The notes beneath the pieces are model-generated. The model was not told the DNA's origin, did no database searches, and saw nothing but the letters and a program-made list of their open reading frames with translations. A stretch of 5,446 nucleotides of DNA, from NCBI GenBank assembly GCA_964500415.1, contig CAZCOB010000089.1:1-5446 (forward strand), read 5' to 3'. Position 1 is the first letter of the stretch. The number at the start of each line of letters is the position of its first letter. A program made the position numbers and the translations under genes. Shown in pieces: positions 1 through 4,905 of this stretch. This stretch comes from JAFGPF01 sp964500415 (GTDB lineage: Bacteria; Chloroflexota; Dehalococcoidia; Dehalococcoidales; RBG-16-60-22).

Positions 1-30
1 GATTTTCTAGACAATGCCTTGGGTCGCTGA
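1..30 (+). pseudogene. End of IS3-family OrfA (partial)
   Basis: Frame 1 reads DFLDNALGR and then stops at TGA (28-30). IS3-family OrfA proteins, the helix-turn-helix subunit of the transposase, often end in a short leucine-rich segment of this kind. The OrfB-like frame begins in the -1 register relative to it, which is the usual IS3 arrangement where a -1 ribosomal frameshift joins OrfA to OrfB. Only nine codons are visible and the rest lies left of the window, so the call rests mainly on the neighbouring OrfB fragment. No A-rich slippery site is visible in these bases. Confidence 0.4.
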
Positions 31-182
31 ACGTAGAGCGGAGGCGTGAGGTGGTTGACCGCCGGCATACGTCGCTCTCAATAGTACGCCAGTGCCGGTT
101 GCTGGATATCAGCCGCTCCGGTCTGTACTACCAGCCAGTTGGAATCTCTGAGGAGGATCTCACTCTTATGAAGCTGATTGAC
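3..182 (+). pseudogene. IS3-family transposase OrfB, N-terminal fragment
   Basis: The frame is open from base 3. From the GTG at 51 it reads VDRRHTSLSIVRQCRLL, then DISRSGLYYQP and SEEDLTLMKLID. This is the typical N-terminal region of IS3-family OrfB (the IS2/IS51-like type with 'LSIVRQC.LL.ISRS.LYY.P'), which precedes the DDE catalytic domain. Full OrfB proteins are roughly 270-300 residues. Here family resemblance stops near codon 44 after GTG (base ~182), exactly where 'YxxTPFYGSRRM'-like sequence would be expected. None of the DDE residues is present, so the fragment cannot be an active transposase. It runs without a stop into antitoxin-like sequence (183-302). The left part of the element is outside the window and no terminal inverted repeat can be identified. 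Confidence 0.75.
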
Positions 183-302
183 CTCAAGGAGCATGGGGAA
201 ATCTGGGAGGACTTCTATGATACGCTGCGTGTGAAAGAGCGGGAATCCGAACCACGCGAGTCGCTCAAAGAGGTCAAAAAGAAGGTCCTTGGCCGGTCTT
301 AA
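183..302 (+). pseudogene. Antitoxin C-terminal remnant fused in frame to transposase fragment
   Basis: After the transposase part, the same frame continues as LKEHGEIWEDFYDTLRVKER and then ESEPRESLKEVKKKVLGRS, ending at TAA (300-302). The charged helix with 'EDFYDxL..KERESEPRxSLxEVKK' resembles the C-terminal, toxin-binding tail of Phd/YefM- or RelB-like antitoxins. The best support is the context: a RelE/ParE-like toxin start codon follows immediately (TAA then ATG at 303). The N-terminal DNA-binding half of an antitoxin is absent, apparently replaced by the inserted or recombined IS fragment. The chimeric frame from GTG 51 would give 83 residues, but no convincing ribosome binding site is seen for it. 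The antitoxin assignment is inference from residue style and gene order. Confidence 0.5.
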
Positions 303-437
303 ATGCCGCAGTATGAAATAGTTATCGCTCGCTCGGCTCGGAAGGAACTTCAAGCCCTTTCTCACTCCCTCGACAGGGGATGTCAGTGTAATTATGCATA
401 TACCTATTCACCAATCATACCCCTTGACATAATGTAG
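303..437 (+). pseudogene. Truncated RelE/ParE-type toxin
   Basis: The ATG at 303 directly follows the antitoxin-like stop. The product starts MPQYEIVIARSARKELQALS and continues HSLDRG. 'Y.IVIARSARKEL..L' is a hallmark start of RelE/ParE superfamily toxins, which are mRNA interferases or gyrase poisons of about 85-100 residues. Resemblance ends around codon 25 (base ~380). The frame then runs through unrelated residues (CQCNYAYTYSPIIPLDIM) to TAG at 435-437, giving only 44 residues. The central strands and the C-terminal catalytic residues of the fold are missing, so the gene should be dead. The stop lies inside a strong promoter (424-452), so the tail after codon 25 is probably just intergenic DNA. 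Confidence 0.65.
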
Positions 438-452
438 GTAATATGGTAATAT
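424..452 (+). promoter_or_regulatory. Strong sigma70-type promoter (P1) before structured region
   Basis: A perfect -35 box TTGACA (424-429) is followed by a 17-bp spacer and a -10 box TAATAT (447-452, 5 of 6 consensus). Transcription would begin near 458-460, just before the first of several stem-loops. The last half of the spacer and the -10 box are built from a tandem 8-bp repeat GGTAATAT (437-444 and 445-452). There is no open reading frame of note directly downstream on this strand, so the promoter most plausibly drives a non-coding RNA. Confidence 0.6.
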
Positions 453-461
453 ATATGTAGA

Positions 462-490
462 TTGCCCCCCTAAGGGGGCTATGTTATAAT
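462..490 (+). promoter_or_regulatory. Possible second promoter (P2) overlapping first hairpin
   Basis: TTGCCC (462-467, 4 of 6 consensus) lies 17 bp upstream of a perfect TATAAT (485-490). The start point would be near 497, which is the first base of the GCTTGG stem. The -35 box and spacer contain the GCCCCC/GGGGGC hairpin (464-479). P2 is therefore either an alternative start for a shorter RNA or a chance match within P1's transcript. Confidence 0.4.
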
Positions 491-552
491 AAAGTCGCTT
501 GGATTACCAACCAAGCTGCTGCTATTGTTGAAAACATGCAGCACTCCTATCT

Positions 553-602
553 GGGGCTGGAAGGGTGGGCTCCCCAAAGCTGAGACCTTCCAGCCCCTTT
601 AC
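553..602 (+). terminator. Perfect 12-bp hairpin, probable terminator of the candidate RNA
   Basis: GGGGCTGGAAGG (553-564) is exactly complementary to CCTTCCAGCCCC (586-597). The 21-nt loop can fold further (TGGG 566-569 with CCCA 573-576). Only three T residues follow before ACTG, so the U tract is short for an intrinsic terminator. On the opposite strand no T run follows the hairpin, so it suits + strand transcription better. It lies about 50 bp past the end of the convergent gene at 649-1065. Confidence 0.45.
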
Positions 603-648
603 TGTATATATTCCAAGCTGGCTATCTCGCCCGCCCGATCTTGGCAAT

Positions 649-1065
649 TTAAACTCCATTTCCATGTACCAATCGCCATGTTCGTGGCGCAACCTTTTCA
701 GCTCCAGCACTGCGAGCTGCCCAATCCACCCATCCTGCTGGATCTTTCGCTTTCGATATAAATCCAGTTGCTTTTATACGCCGCCATATCTCTTCAGAGT
801 GTAAAGCTTCGCCATGAGCATCCTGTAATACCTTTACTACAGCTTTACCGAATCCCATAGGGTTATTTATTCTTTCAGGTTGTACCTTCAACATTGTTAA
901 CTGTGGGTTGGGTTCTACAGATTTAGTACCATGCAGACGTAGCCAACCCTCAAAGCCTCTAAGTAGATTAAGTAAAACTTCGTGCTCAGTTTCGTTTTCA
1001 GCCAAATCCTTTCTCACCTCATCCAAGTGTGCCCTGACTGTGCGTTCATCAATATTTATGTTCAT
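649..1065 (-). CDS. Hypothetical protein with probable C-terminal winged-helix domain
   Basis: This is a 138-residue protein that I do not recognise as a named family. Residues ~1-45 are charged and heptad-like (DERTVRAHLDEVRKDLAENE, then LLNLLRGFEGWLRL) and may form a coiled coil or helical hairpin. Residues ~46-70 look like a linker. Residues ~72-134 (FGKAVVKVLQDAHGEALHSE, then EIWRRI, DPAGWVDWAARSAG and APRTWRLV) have the helix-helix-helix-strand pattern and closing 'R.WRL' strand of HARE-HTH-like winged-helix domains, which bind nucleic acid or act as adaptors. No signal peptide or membrane segment is seen, so it should be cytoplasmic. The ATG at 1065 is well supported by AGGAGG five bases upstream. 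The gene stands alone, divergent from ilvD and convergent with the candidate RNA. A role as a DNA-binding regulator is possible but unproven. Confidence 0.7.
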   Translation of the reverse strand: MNINIDERTVRAHLDEVRKDLAENETEHEVLLNLLRGFEGWLRLHGTKSVEPNPQLTMLKVQPERINNPMGFGKAVVKVLQDAHGEALHSEEIWRRIKATGFISKAKDPAGWVDWAARSAGAEKVAPRTWRLVHGNGV

Positions 1066-1070
1066 TATAT

Positions 1071-1076
1071 CCTCCT
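1071..1076 (-). promoter_or_regulatory. Ribosome binding site of the 138-residue gene
   Basis: Read on the minus strand this is AGGAGG, a full Shine-Dalgarno match, with five bases (ATATA) before the ATG at 1065. It is the main reason for treating this small gene as genuine and for choosing its start. Confidence 0.8.
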
Positions 1077-1104
1077 GATAACCTTGTGATTAAGACATTA
1101 TCCT

Positions 1105-1196
1105 TATAATGTATATAGAATATCATAAACCGTAAAGAAATGCAACCTGTAATCCCCTATGACCTATAAATTCGTATACCATACATATACATTATA
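1105..1196. repeat. Separated 12-bp inverted repeat upstream of both divergent genes
   Basis: TATAATGTATAT (1105-1116) and ATATACATTATA (1185-1196) are exact reverse complements, with centres 80 bp apart. Both are very AT-rich, so chance is a real possibility. The left copy lies about 40 bp before the start of the minus-strand gene, where its -10 region would be expected. The arrangement could be a pair of operator sites or two similar promoter elements facing opposite ways. Confidence 0.35.
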
Positions 1197-1203
1197 TACC
1201 ATA
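1175..1203. repeat. Direct repeat TATACCATA, 20-bp period
   Basis: TATACCATA occurs at 1175-1183 and again at 1195-1203, so equivalent bases are 20 bp apart, close to two helical turns. The repeat lies between the divergent gene (649-1065) and ilvD and overlaps the right arm of the 12-bp inverted repeat. Repeats with near-helical spacing can be regulator binding sites. No regulator can be named from the sequence. Confidence 0.3.
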
Positions 1204-1252
1204 AGGGGAGAATATAAAATAACCAACTCTCTTTTGTATTTTTTCCCCTTAT
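1201..1252. repeat. Inverted repeat ATAAGGGGAGAA / TTTTCCCCTTAT region
   Basis: ATAAGGGG (1201-1208) is the exact reverse complement of CCCCTTAT (1245-1252). Pairing can extend inward to 12 bp (1201-1212 with 1241-1252) with one G-T pair, leaving a 28-nt loop. No T run follows on the + strand, so it is not an obvious terminator there. The right arm also starts a small palindrome, CTTATTCATAAG (1248-1259). Confidence 0.35.
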
Positions 1253-1261
1253 TCATAAGAT

Positions 1262-1291
1262 TTGATTAGTGTAACGTCCCTAAAGTATAAA
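1262..1291 (+). promoter_or_regulatory. Weak candidate upstream promoter for ilv leader
   Basis: TTGATT (1262-1267, 4 of 6 consensus) and TATAAA (1286-1291, 5 of 6) are separated by 18 bp. Transcription would start near 1298 and would give a longer ilvD leader than the promoter at 1337-1366. In such an AT-rich stretch this could be a chance match. Confidence 0.3.
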
Positions 1292-1413
1292 TGTCTCAGG
1301 ATTTGAATTTGATCGTTGCCTCTAGCTCCCGCCAGCTTGACAATAAACTCATATCCATGCTATCTTTAGGTACGGGCTTTAAGCTAAAGGTTGATTTCCC
1401 CGGTCCGTCTTAA
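1291..1413 (+). other. Possible 40-codon leader open frame ending in the terminator loop
   Basis: ATG at 1291 opens a 40-residue frame starting MSQDLNLIVASSS and ending KLKVDFPGPS. Its TAA (1411-1413) falls in the loop of the terminator at 1405-1430. It has seven leucines plus several isoleucines and valines, which would suit a leader peptide of an ilv operon, but not in a dense run. Against it: no Shine-Dalgarno sequence precedes the ATG, and both candidate promoters would start transcription downstream of that ATG. I list it because the position of its stop codon is striking, not because I think it likely to be translated. Confidence 0.2.
1337..1366 (+). promoter_or_regulatory. Probable promoter of the ilvDBN operon
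   Basis: A perfect -35 box TTGACA (1337-1342) is followed by an 18-bp spacer and TATCTT (1361-1366, 4 of 6 consensus). The start would be near 1372-1373, giving an untranslated leader of about 85 nt before ilvD. That leader holds the terminator hairpin and the competing upstream arm, as expected for attenuation control. Confidence 0.55.
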
Positions 1414-1430
1414 GAGACGGTTATTTTTTT
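1372..1430 (+). terminator. Intrinsic terminator (attenuator) in the ilvD leader
   Basis: CCGTCT (1405-1410) pairs with AGACGG (1415-1420) around the loop TAAG, and TTATTTTTTT follows (1421-1430). This is a compact factor-independent terminator placed only 26 bp before the ilvD start. No gene ends just upstream on this strand, so it would act on the ilv transcript itself. A competing pairing is visible: ACGGGC (1372-1377) with GTCCGT (1403-1408), six pairs including one G-U. It uses the 5' arm of the terminator and so would act as an antiterminator. What switches between the two folds is not clear. I find no T-box core (AGGGTGGNACCGCG) here. Confidence 0.6.
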
Positions 1431-1443
1431 AGTAGAGCTTTTT

Positions 1444-1449
1444 GGAGGG
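1444..1449 (+). promoter_or_regulatory. Ribosome binding site that sets the ilvD start
   Basis: GGAGGG lies seven bases upstream of GTG at 1457. The frame is also open from TTG at 1442, but that codon lies at the binding site itself and would have none of its own, so GTG 1457 is the better start. Confidence 0.75.
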
Positions 1450-1456
1450 AAGAGAA

Positions 1457-3112
1457 GTGAAAAGTGATGCTGCGAAAAAAGGAGTGGAGAGGGCGCCGCA
1501 CCGGTCGCTGCTGTATGCCCTGGGGTGCACGCGCGACGATATGGAGAGGCCGTTTATCGGCATCGTCAACAGCTTCACGGAGATTGTGCCCGGGCACATC
1601 CACCTGCGCGATATCGCCGAGGCCGTTAAGGCCGGGGTGCACGAAGGTGGAGGCGTTCCCTTTGAGTTCAACACGATTGCCGTCTGCGACGGCATCGCCA
1701 TGAACCACGCCGGCATGAAGTACAGCCTGCCTAGTCGGGAGCTGATTGCCGACTCGGTGGAGATAATGGCGGAAGGCCATGCCTTCGACGCCTTGGTGTT
1801 TATCCCCAACTGCGATAAGATAGTCCCCGGGATGCTCATGGCAGCGGTAAGGCTCAACCTGCCGGCGATATTCGTCAGCGGCGGCCCCATGCTGGCGGGA
1901 AATCTGGACGGCGAAAAGATTGACGTCAATACCATCTTTGAAGGCGTGGGGGCCGTCGCCAGCGGCAGGATGACCGCCGAACAATTGATAAGGTTGGAAG
2001 AGGCTGCCTGCCCCGGCTGCGGCAGCTGCTCGGGTATGTTTACCGCCAATACCATGAACTGCCTGACCGAGGTGCTGGGGATGGGTCTGCCGGGTAACGG
2101 CACAGTTCCGGCGGTGGACGCGCAGCGGCGGAGGCTGGCGAGGCAGGCCGGGCGGCAGGTCATGAGGCTACTGAAGGACAATATCCGTCCCCGTGATATT
2201 GTCAATGAAGATGCTATTTTCAATGCCTTTACAGTGGATATGGCCCTGGGAGGCAGCAGCAATTCGGTGTTGCACCTCATGGCTATTGCCAGCGAGGCCG
2301 GCGTCGACTTTAATCTGGCTACGGTCAATGAGATAGGCCAGCGTACGCCCTATCTCAGTGCATTGCGACCAATTGGCCCGCACCACATTGAGGTTCTGGA
2401 CAGGGCGGGGGGCATACCGGCGGTGATGGGCGAGTTGCAGGGGCTGCTTAAATTAAAGTCTAAGACCGTGACCGGGAAAACGTTGGGTGAGAATATCGCT
2501 AAGGTAAAAACACTCGACAGCGAGGTTATCCGTTCCGTGAAAACCGCTCACTCGACCACTGGTGGCCTGGTCATGCTTTTCGGCAACCTGGCACCGGAAG
2601 GAGCCGTGGTCAAGAAAGCGGCGGTAGCCCTGGAGATGATGACGCATCGCGGCCCGGCGCGGGTGTTCGACTCCGAGGAAGATGTTACTCAAGCCATTAT
2701 GAATAAGAAAATAAAGTCCGGCGACGTGCTGGTAATCCGCTACGAAGGCCCGAAAGGGGGGCCGGGCATGCGGGAAATGCTGACACCCACCTCCCTGATT
2801 ACCGGCATCGGCATGGATAAAGAGGTGGCCCTGATTACCGATGGCCGTTTTTCCGGGGCTACCCGTGGCGCGTCCATCGGGCATGTGTCTCCGGAAGCGG
2901 CCGCCCGCGGGCCGATTGCCGCCGTAAAAGAAGGGGATATCATCAATATAGATATACCCGGCTGTAAGCTAAATATAGAGTTGACCGATAAAGAAATAGC
3001 CGAACGCCTGGCGAAGCTGGCTGATTTCGAGCCGAGGATAAAAACCGGTTATCTCAGCCGCTACATCGAGAAAGTGACCTCGGCCAGCACCGGCGCGGTG
3101 TTCGGAAAATAA
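1457..3112 (+). CDS. ilvD: Dihydroxy-acid dehydratase
   Basis: IlvD (EC 4.2.1.9) removes water from 2,3-dihydroxy-isovalerate and 2,3-dihydroxy-3-methylvalerate to give the 2-keto acids that become valine/leucine and isoleucine. The product is 551 residues, normal for the cytoplasmic IlvD/Edd family. Landmarks are VPGHIHL (44-50), PNCDKIVPG (117-125, family signature, with Cys119 and the Lys121 that is carboxylated in related structures), CPGCGSC (185-191, iron-sulfur region) and TDGRFSG (461-467, second signature with the probable catalytic serine). Where plant-type [2Fe-2S] enzymes have a cysteine in 'TPCN', this one has VPGH, as in E. coli IlvD, so an oxygen-sensitive [4Fe-4S] cluster is likely. 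That point is inferred from the motif. The gene starts at GTG 1457, 26 bp after the leader terminator, and is followed 83 bp later by ilvB. Confidence 0.95.
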   Translation: MKSDAAKKGVERAPHRSLLYALGCTRDDMERPFIGIVNSFTEIVPGHIHLRDIAEAVKAGVHEGGGVPFEFNTIAVCDGIAMNHAGMKYSLPSRELIADSVEIMAEGHAFDALVFIPNCDKIVPGMLMAAVRLNLPAIFVSGGPMLAGNLDGEKIDVNTIFEGVGAVASGRMTAEQLIRLEEAACPGCGSCSGMFTANTMNCLTEVLGMGLPGNGTVPAVDAQRRRLARQAGRQVMRLLKDNIRPRDIVNEDAIFNAFTVDMALGGSSNSVLHLMAIASEAGVDFNLATVNEIGQRTPYLSALRPIGPHHIEVLDRAGGIPAVMGELQGLLKLKSKTVTGKTLGENIAKVKTLDSEVIRSVKTAHSTTGGLVMLFGNLAPEGAVVKKAAVALEMMTHRGPARVFDSEEDVTQAIMNKKIKSGDVLVIRYEGPKGGPGMREMLTPTSLITGIGMDKEVALITDGRFSGATRGASIGHVSPEAAARGPIAAVKEGDIINIDIPGCKLNIELTDKEIAERLAKLADFEPRIKTGYLSRYIEKVTSASTGAVFGK

Positions 3113-3131
3113 AGAGTCGTTAATAAGCTCG

Positions 3132-3154
3132 ATTCCCGGTGTGAAATCCGGAAT
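3132..3154 (+). other. Imperfect hairpin between ilvD and ilvB
   Basis: ATTCCCGG (3132-3139) can pair with CCGGAAT (3148-3154) leaving one bulged C and an 8-nt loop. No T run follows, so it is not a terminator. It could stabilise or mark processing of the mRNA between the two genes, or it could be chance. Confidence 0.25.
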
Positions 3155-3195
3155 GCGGGTGTAAATGAAATTTTAAAAGGAAGGGTGGGGTTTAT

Positions 3196-4905
3196 ATGAA
3201 GAAGACTGGTGCTCAGATATTATGCGAAAGCCTGATAGCCGAGGGAGTCGATGTGATGTTCGGGTTTCCTGGCGGCGTCCTTTTGCCGTTTTACGATACC
3301 CTTCCTCAGTACCCCCAGATTCGTCACATCCTGGTGCGCCACGAGCAGGGCGCCGCTCATGCCGCCGATGGCTACGCCCGGGCGACAGGCAGGGTGGGTG
3401 TGTGCATGGCAACTTCCGGGCCGGGTGCCACCAACCTGGTCACCGGTATCGCCAACGCCTATCTCGATTCCGTGCCGATGGTGGCCCTCACCGGACAGGT
3501 CGCCAGGCCGTTCATTGGTAAGGACGCCTTCCAGGAGATAGACATCACCGGCATAACGCTGCCCATCACCAAGCACAGCTATGTCGCCATGGACGCCGGC
3601 TCGCTGGCCGGTATCGTTAAAGAGGCTTTTTACCTGGCCAGAAGCGGGCGACCGGGGCCGGTGCTCATCGACTTGCCTAAAGATGTCCAGACCGACCAGG
3701 CCGAGTACAGCTACCCTGAGAAGGTAGACCTGCCCGGCTATAAAGTACCTAGCCGGGGACACCCAACGCAGCTTAAGAACGCCGCCAAGCTGATAAATGA
3801 GGCGAAACGACCTCTCATTATCACCGGCAGAGGTGTTATTATTTCCGGGGCCAGTGAAGAATTGAAACAGCTTGCCGAGACGAGCCAGATACCGGTTATC
3901 ACCACGCTGCTGGGTATCGGTGGCTTTCCGGAAAATCACGTGCTCAGTTACGGCATGGCGGGTATGCACGGCACCGGCTGCGCCAACAAAGCTATGGACA
4001 GCACCGACCTGCTTATTGCCGTCGGTATGAGGTTTGATGACCGGGTGACCGGCAAGATAGCCGGATTTGCCCCTAAAGCGAAAATAATCCACATCGATTT
4101 AGACCCTGCGGAAATCGGCAAGAACGTGGCGGTTACTGTGCCGATTGTCGGCGATGTCAAGGCGGTGCTTCAGGCACTAATTAAGCTGATTGAAGCCGGT
4201 GAGCATGTAGAATGGATAAATCAGCTGGATGAATGGTTGAAGCAGCACCCGCTAACGGATGTAAATGATAGCAACGGGTTGTTGCCCCAGTACATTATCC
4301 ATCAAATTTATGAAGCCACCCGGGGTGAAGCGATTACCGTTACCGGCGTCGGTCAACACCAGATGTGGGCTGCCCAGTATTACGTCCACACGGAGCCCGG
4401 CCACTTTATTTCTTCGGGCGGATTGGGCACCATGGGCTTCGGGCTGCCGGCGGCGATGGGGGCCAAGGTGGGCTGCCCTGATAAGACTGTCTGGTGCATT
4501 GATGGCGACGGTAGTCTGCAGATGACCATCCAGGAACTGGCGACGCTCGTTCAGGACAACATCGCCGTCAAGATAGCGGTTCTGAATAACGGCTATCTGG
4601 GCATGGTAAGGCAGTGGCAGGACCTTTTCTACGAAAAAAGGTATGTCGCCACGCCGATTTCCTGCCCCGACTTCGTCAAGGTTGCCGAGGCCTACCGCAT
4701 CCCCGGCCTGCGGGTTAACCGCCGCGAAGAAGTAGTGGGAGCAATAGACCAGGCAATGGCGTATGACGGTCCGTTTTTAATCGACTTCATGATAGAACCG
4801 GAGGAAAATGTCTTCCCGATGGTGCCGCCCGGAGCGTCTAATATTGAGTTTATCGAACAACCGAAGAAAGAGGTGTCGACATGGCCACGAACCAGCACAC
4901 CCTAG
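3196..4905 (+). CDS. ilvB: Acetohydroxy acid synthase, large catalytic subunit
   Basis: The large subunit of acetolactate synthase (EC 2.2.1.6) condenses pyruvate with pyruvate or 2-ketobutyrate, the first shared step of branched-chain amino acid synthesis. The 569 residues are the normal length. An N-terminal ThDP pyrimidine-binding domain (~1-165) carries the catalytic glutamate (Glu50 in RHEQGAAHAADGYAR) and the SGPGATN motif (74-80). The central domain (~190-325) includes RFDDRVTGK (279-287), typical of the FAD-binding part. The C-terminal domain (~365-540) has GDGS (437-440) and LNNGYLGM (463-470), the ThDP-diphosphate/Mg motif. The ATG at 3196 is preceded by a purine-rich stretch (AAGGAAGGGTGGGG, 3177-3190) that can serve as ribosome binding site. 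The last 25 bases overlap ilvN, so the tail residues after ~558 are read through the ilvN start region. It is cytoplasmic and works as a complex with IlvN. Confidence 0.96.
   Translation: MKKTGAQILCESLIAEGVDVMFGFPGGVLLPFYDTLPQYPQIRHILVRHEQGAAHAADGYARATGRVGVCMATSGPGATNLVTGIANAYLDSVPMVALTGQVARPFIGKDAFQEIDITGITLPITKHSYVAMDAGSLAGIVKEAFYLARSGRPGPVLIDLPKDVQTDQAEYSYPEKVDLPGYKVPSRGHPTQLKNAAKLINEAKRPLIITGRGVIISGASEELKQLAETSQIPVITTLLGIGGFPENHVLSYGMAGMHGTGCANKAMDSTDLLIAVGMRFDDRVTGKIAGFAPKAKIIHIDLDPAEIGKNVAVTVPIVGDVKAVLQALIKLIEAGEHVEWINQLDEWLKQHPLTDVNDSNGLLPQYIIHQIYEATRGEAITVTGVGQHQMWAAQYYVHTEPGHFISSGGLGTMGFGLPAAMGAKVGCPDKTVWCIDGDGSLQMTIQELATLVQDNIAVKIAVLNNGYLGMVRQWQDLFYEKRYVATPISCPDFVKVAEAYRIPGLRVNRREEVVGAIDQAMAYDGPFLIDFMIEPEENVFPMVPPGASNIEFIEQPKKEVSTWPRTSTP
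4869..4875 (+). promoter_or_regulatory. Ribosome binding site of ilvN inside ilvB
   Basis: AGAGGTG lies five bases before the ATG at 4881 and within the ilvB coding sequence. Ribosomes finishing ilvB pass over it, consistent with coupled translation of the two subunits. Confidence 0.6.

Larger units (their letters stand above)
459..602 (+). ncRNA. Candidate small structured RNA, family unknown
   Basis: Downstream of P1/P2 the sequence holds four successive stem-loops. SL0 is GCCCCC 464-469 with GGGGGC 474-479 (loop CTAA). SL1 is GCTTGG 497-502 with CCAAGC 511-516. SL2 is TGCTGC 517-522 with GCAGCA 538-543, capped by an inner TGTT/AACA stem (526-529 with 533-536) on a GAA triloop. SL3 is a perfect 12-bp stem, 553-564 with 586-597. 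SL1 and SL2 are directly adjacent and could stack. SL3 is followed by TTT and could end transcription. The predicted RNA would be about 140 nt from P1 or about 105 nt from P2. I see none of the conserved signatures of 6S, SRP, tmRNA, RNase P or common riboswitches. The only small frame in it (ATG 536-538, 15 codons) has no ribosome binding site. Its existence as a transcript is inference from promoter plus structure. Confidence 0.45.

Noticed and set aside
78..365. 95-codon minus-strand frame opposite the transposase/antitoxin debris
   Set aside because: It is antisense to sequences with recognisable family resemblance and has no resemblance of its own.
536..583. Short frame ATG CAG CAC ... 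TGA inside the candidate RNA
   Set aside because: It is 15 codons long, has no ribosome binding site, and its bases are tied up in stems SL2 and SL3.
525..804. Two + strand open frames of 78-79 codons overlapping the end of the minus-strand gene
   Set aside because: No ribosome binding sites, low-complexity products rich in Pro/Ser/Phe, and overlap with the better-supported gene at 649-1065 and with the hairpin at 553-597.
1105..1252. CRISPR-like repeat array or MITE
   Set aside because: Repeats are only two copies each, short and of different kinds; there are no regular spacers, no target-site duplication and no terminal repeats framing a unit.
1429..2328. Long open frames opposite ilvD on the minus strand
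   Set aside because: They mirror the codon structure of ilvD, have no family resemblance, and ilvD has all its signature motifs.
3182..3195. AGGGTGG before ilvB, resembling the start of a T-box core
   Set aside because: The ACCGCG half is missing, there is no terminator after it, and the 83-bp gap is too short for a T-box leader. It is better read as part of the purine-rich ribosome binding region.
3220..4092. 290-codon open frame opposite ilvB
   Set aside because: It is a shadow of a GC-rich, clearly functional gene; the translation shows no recognisable domain.
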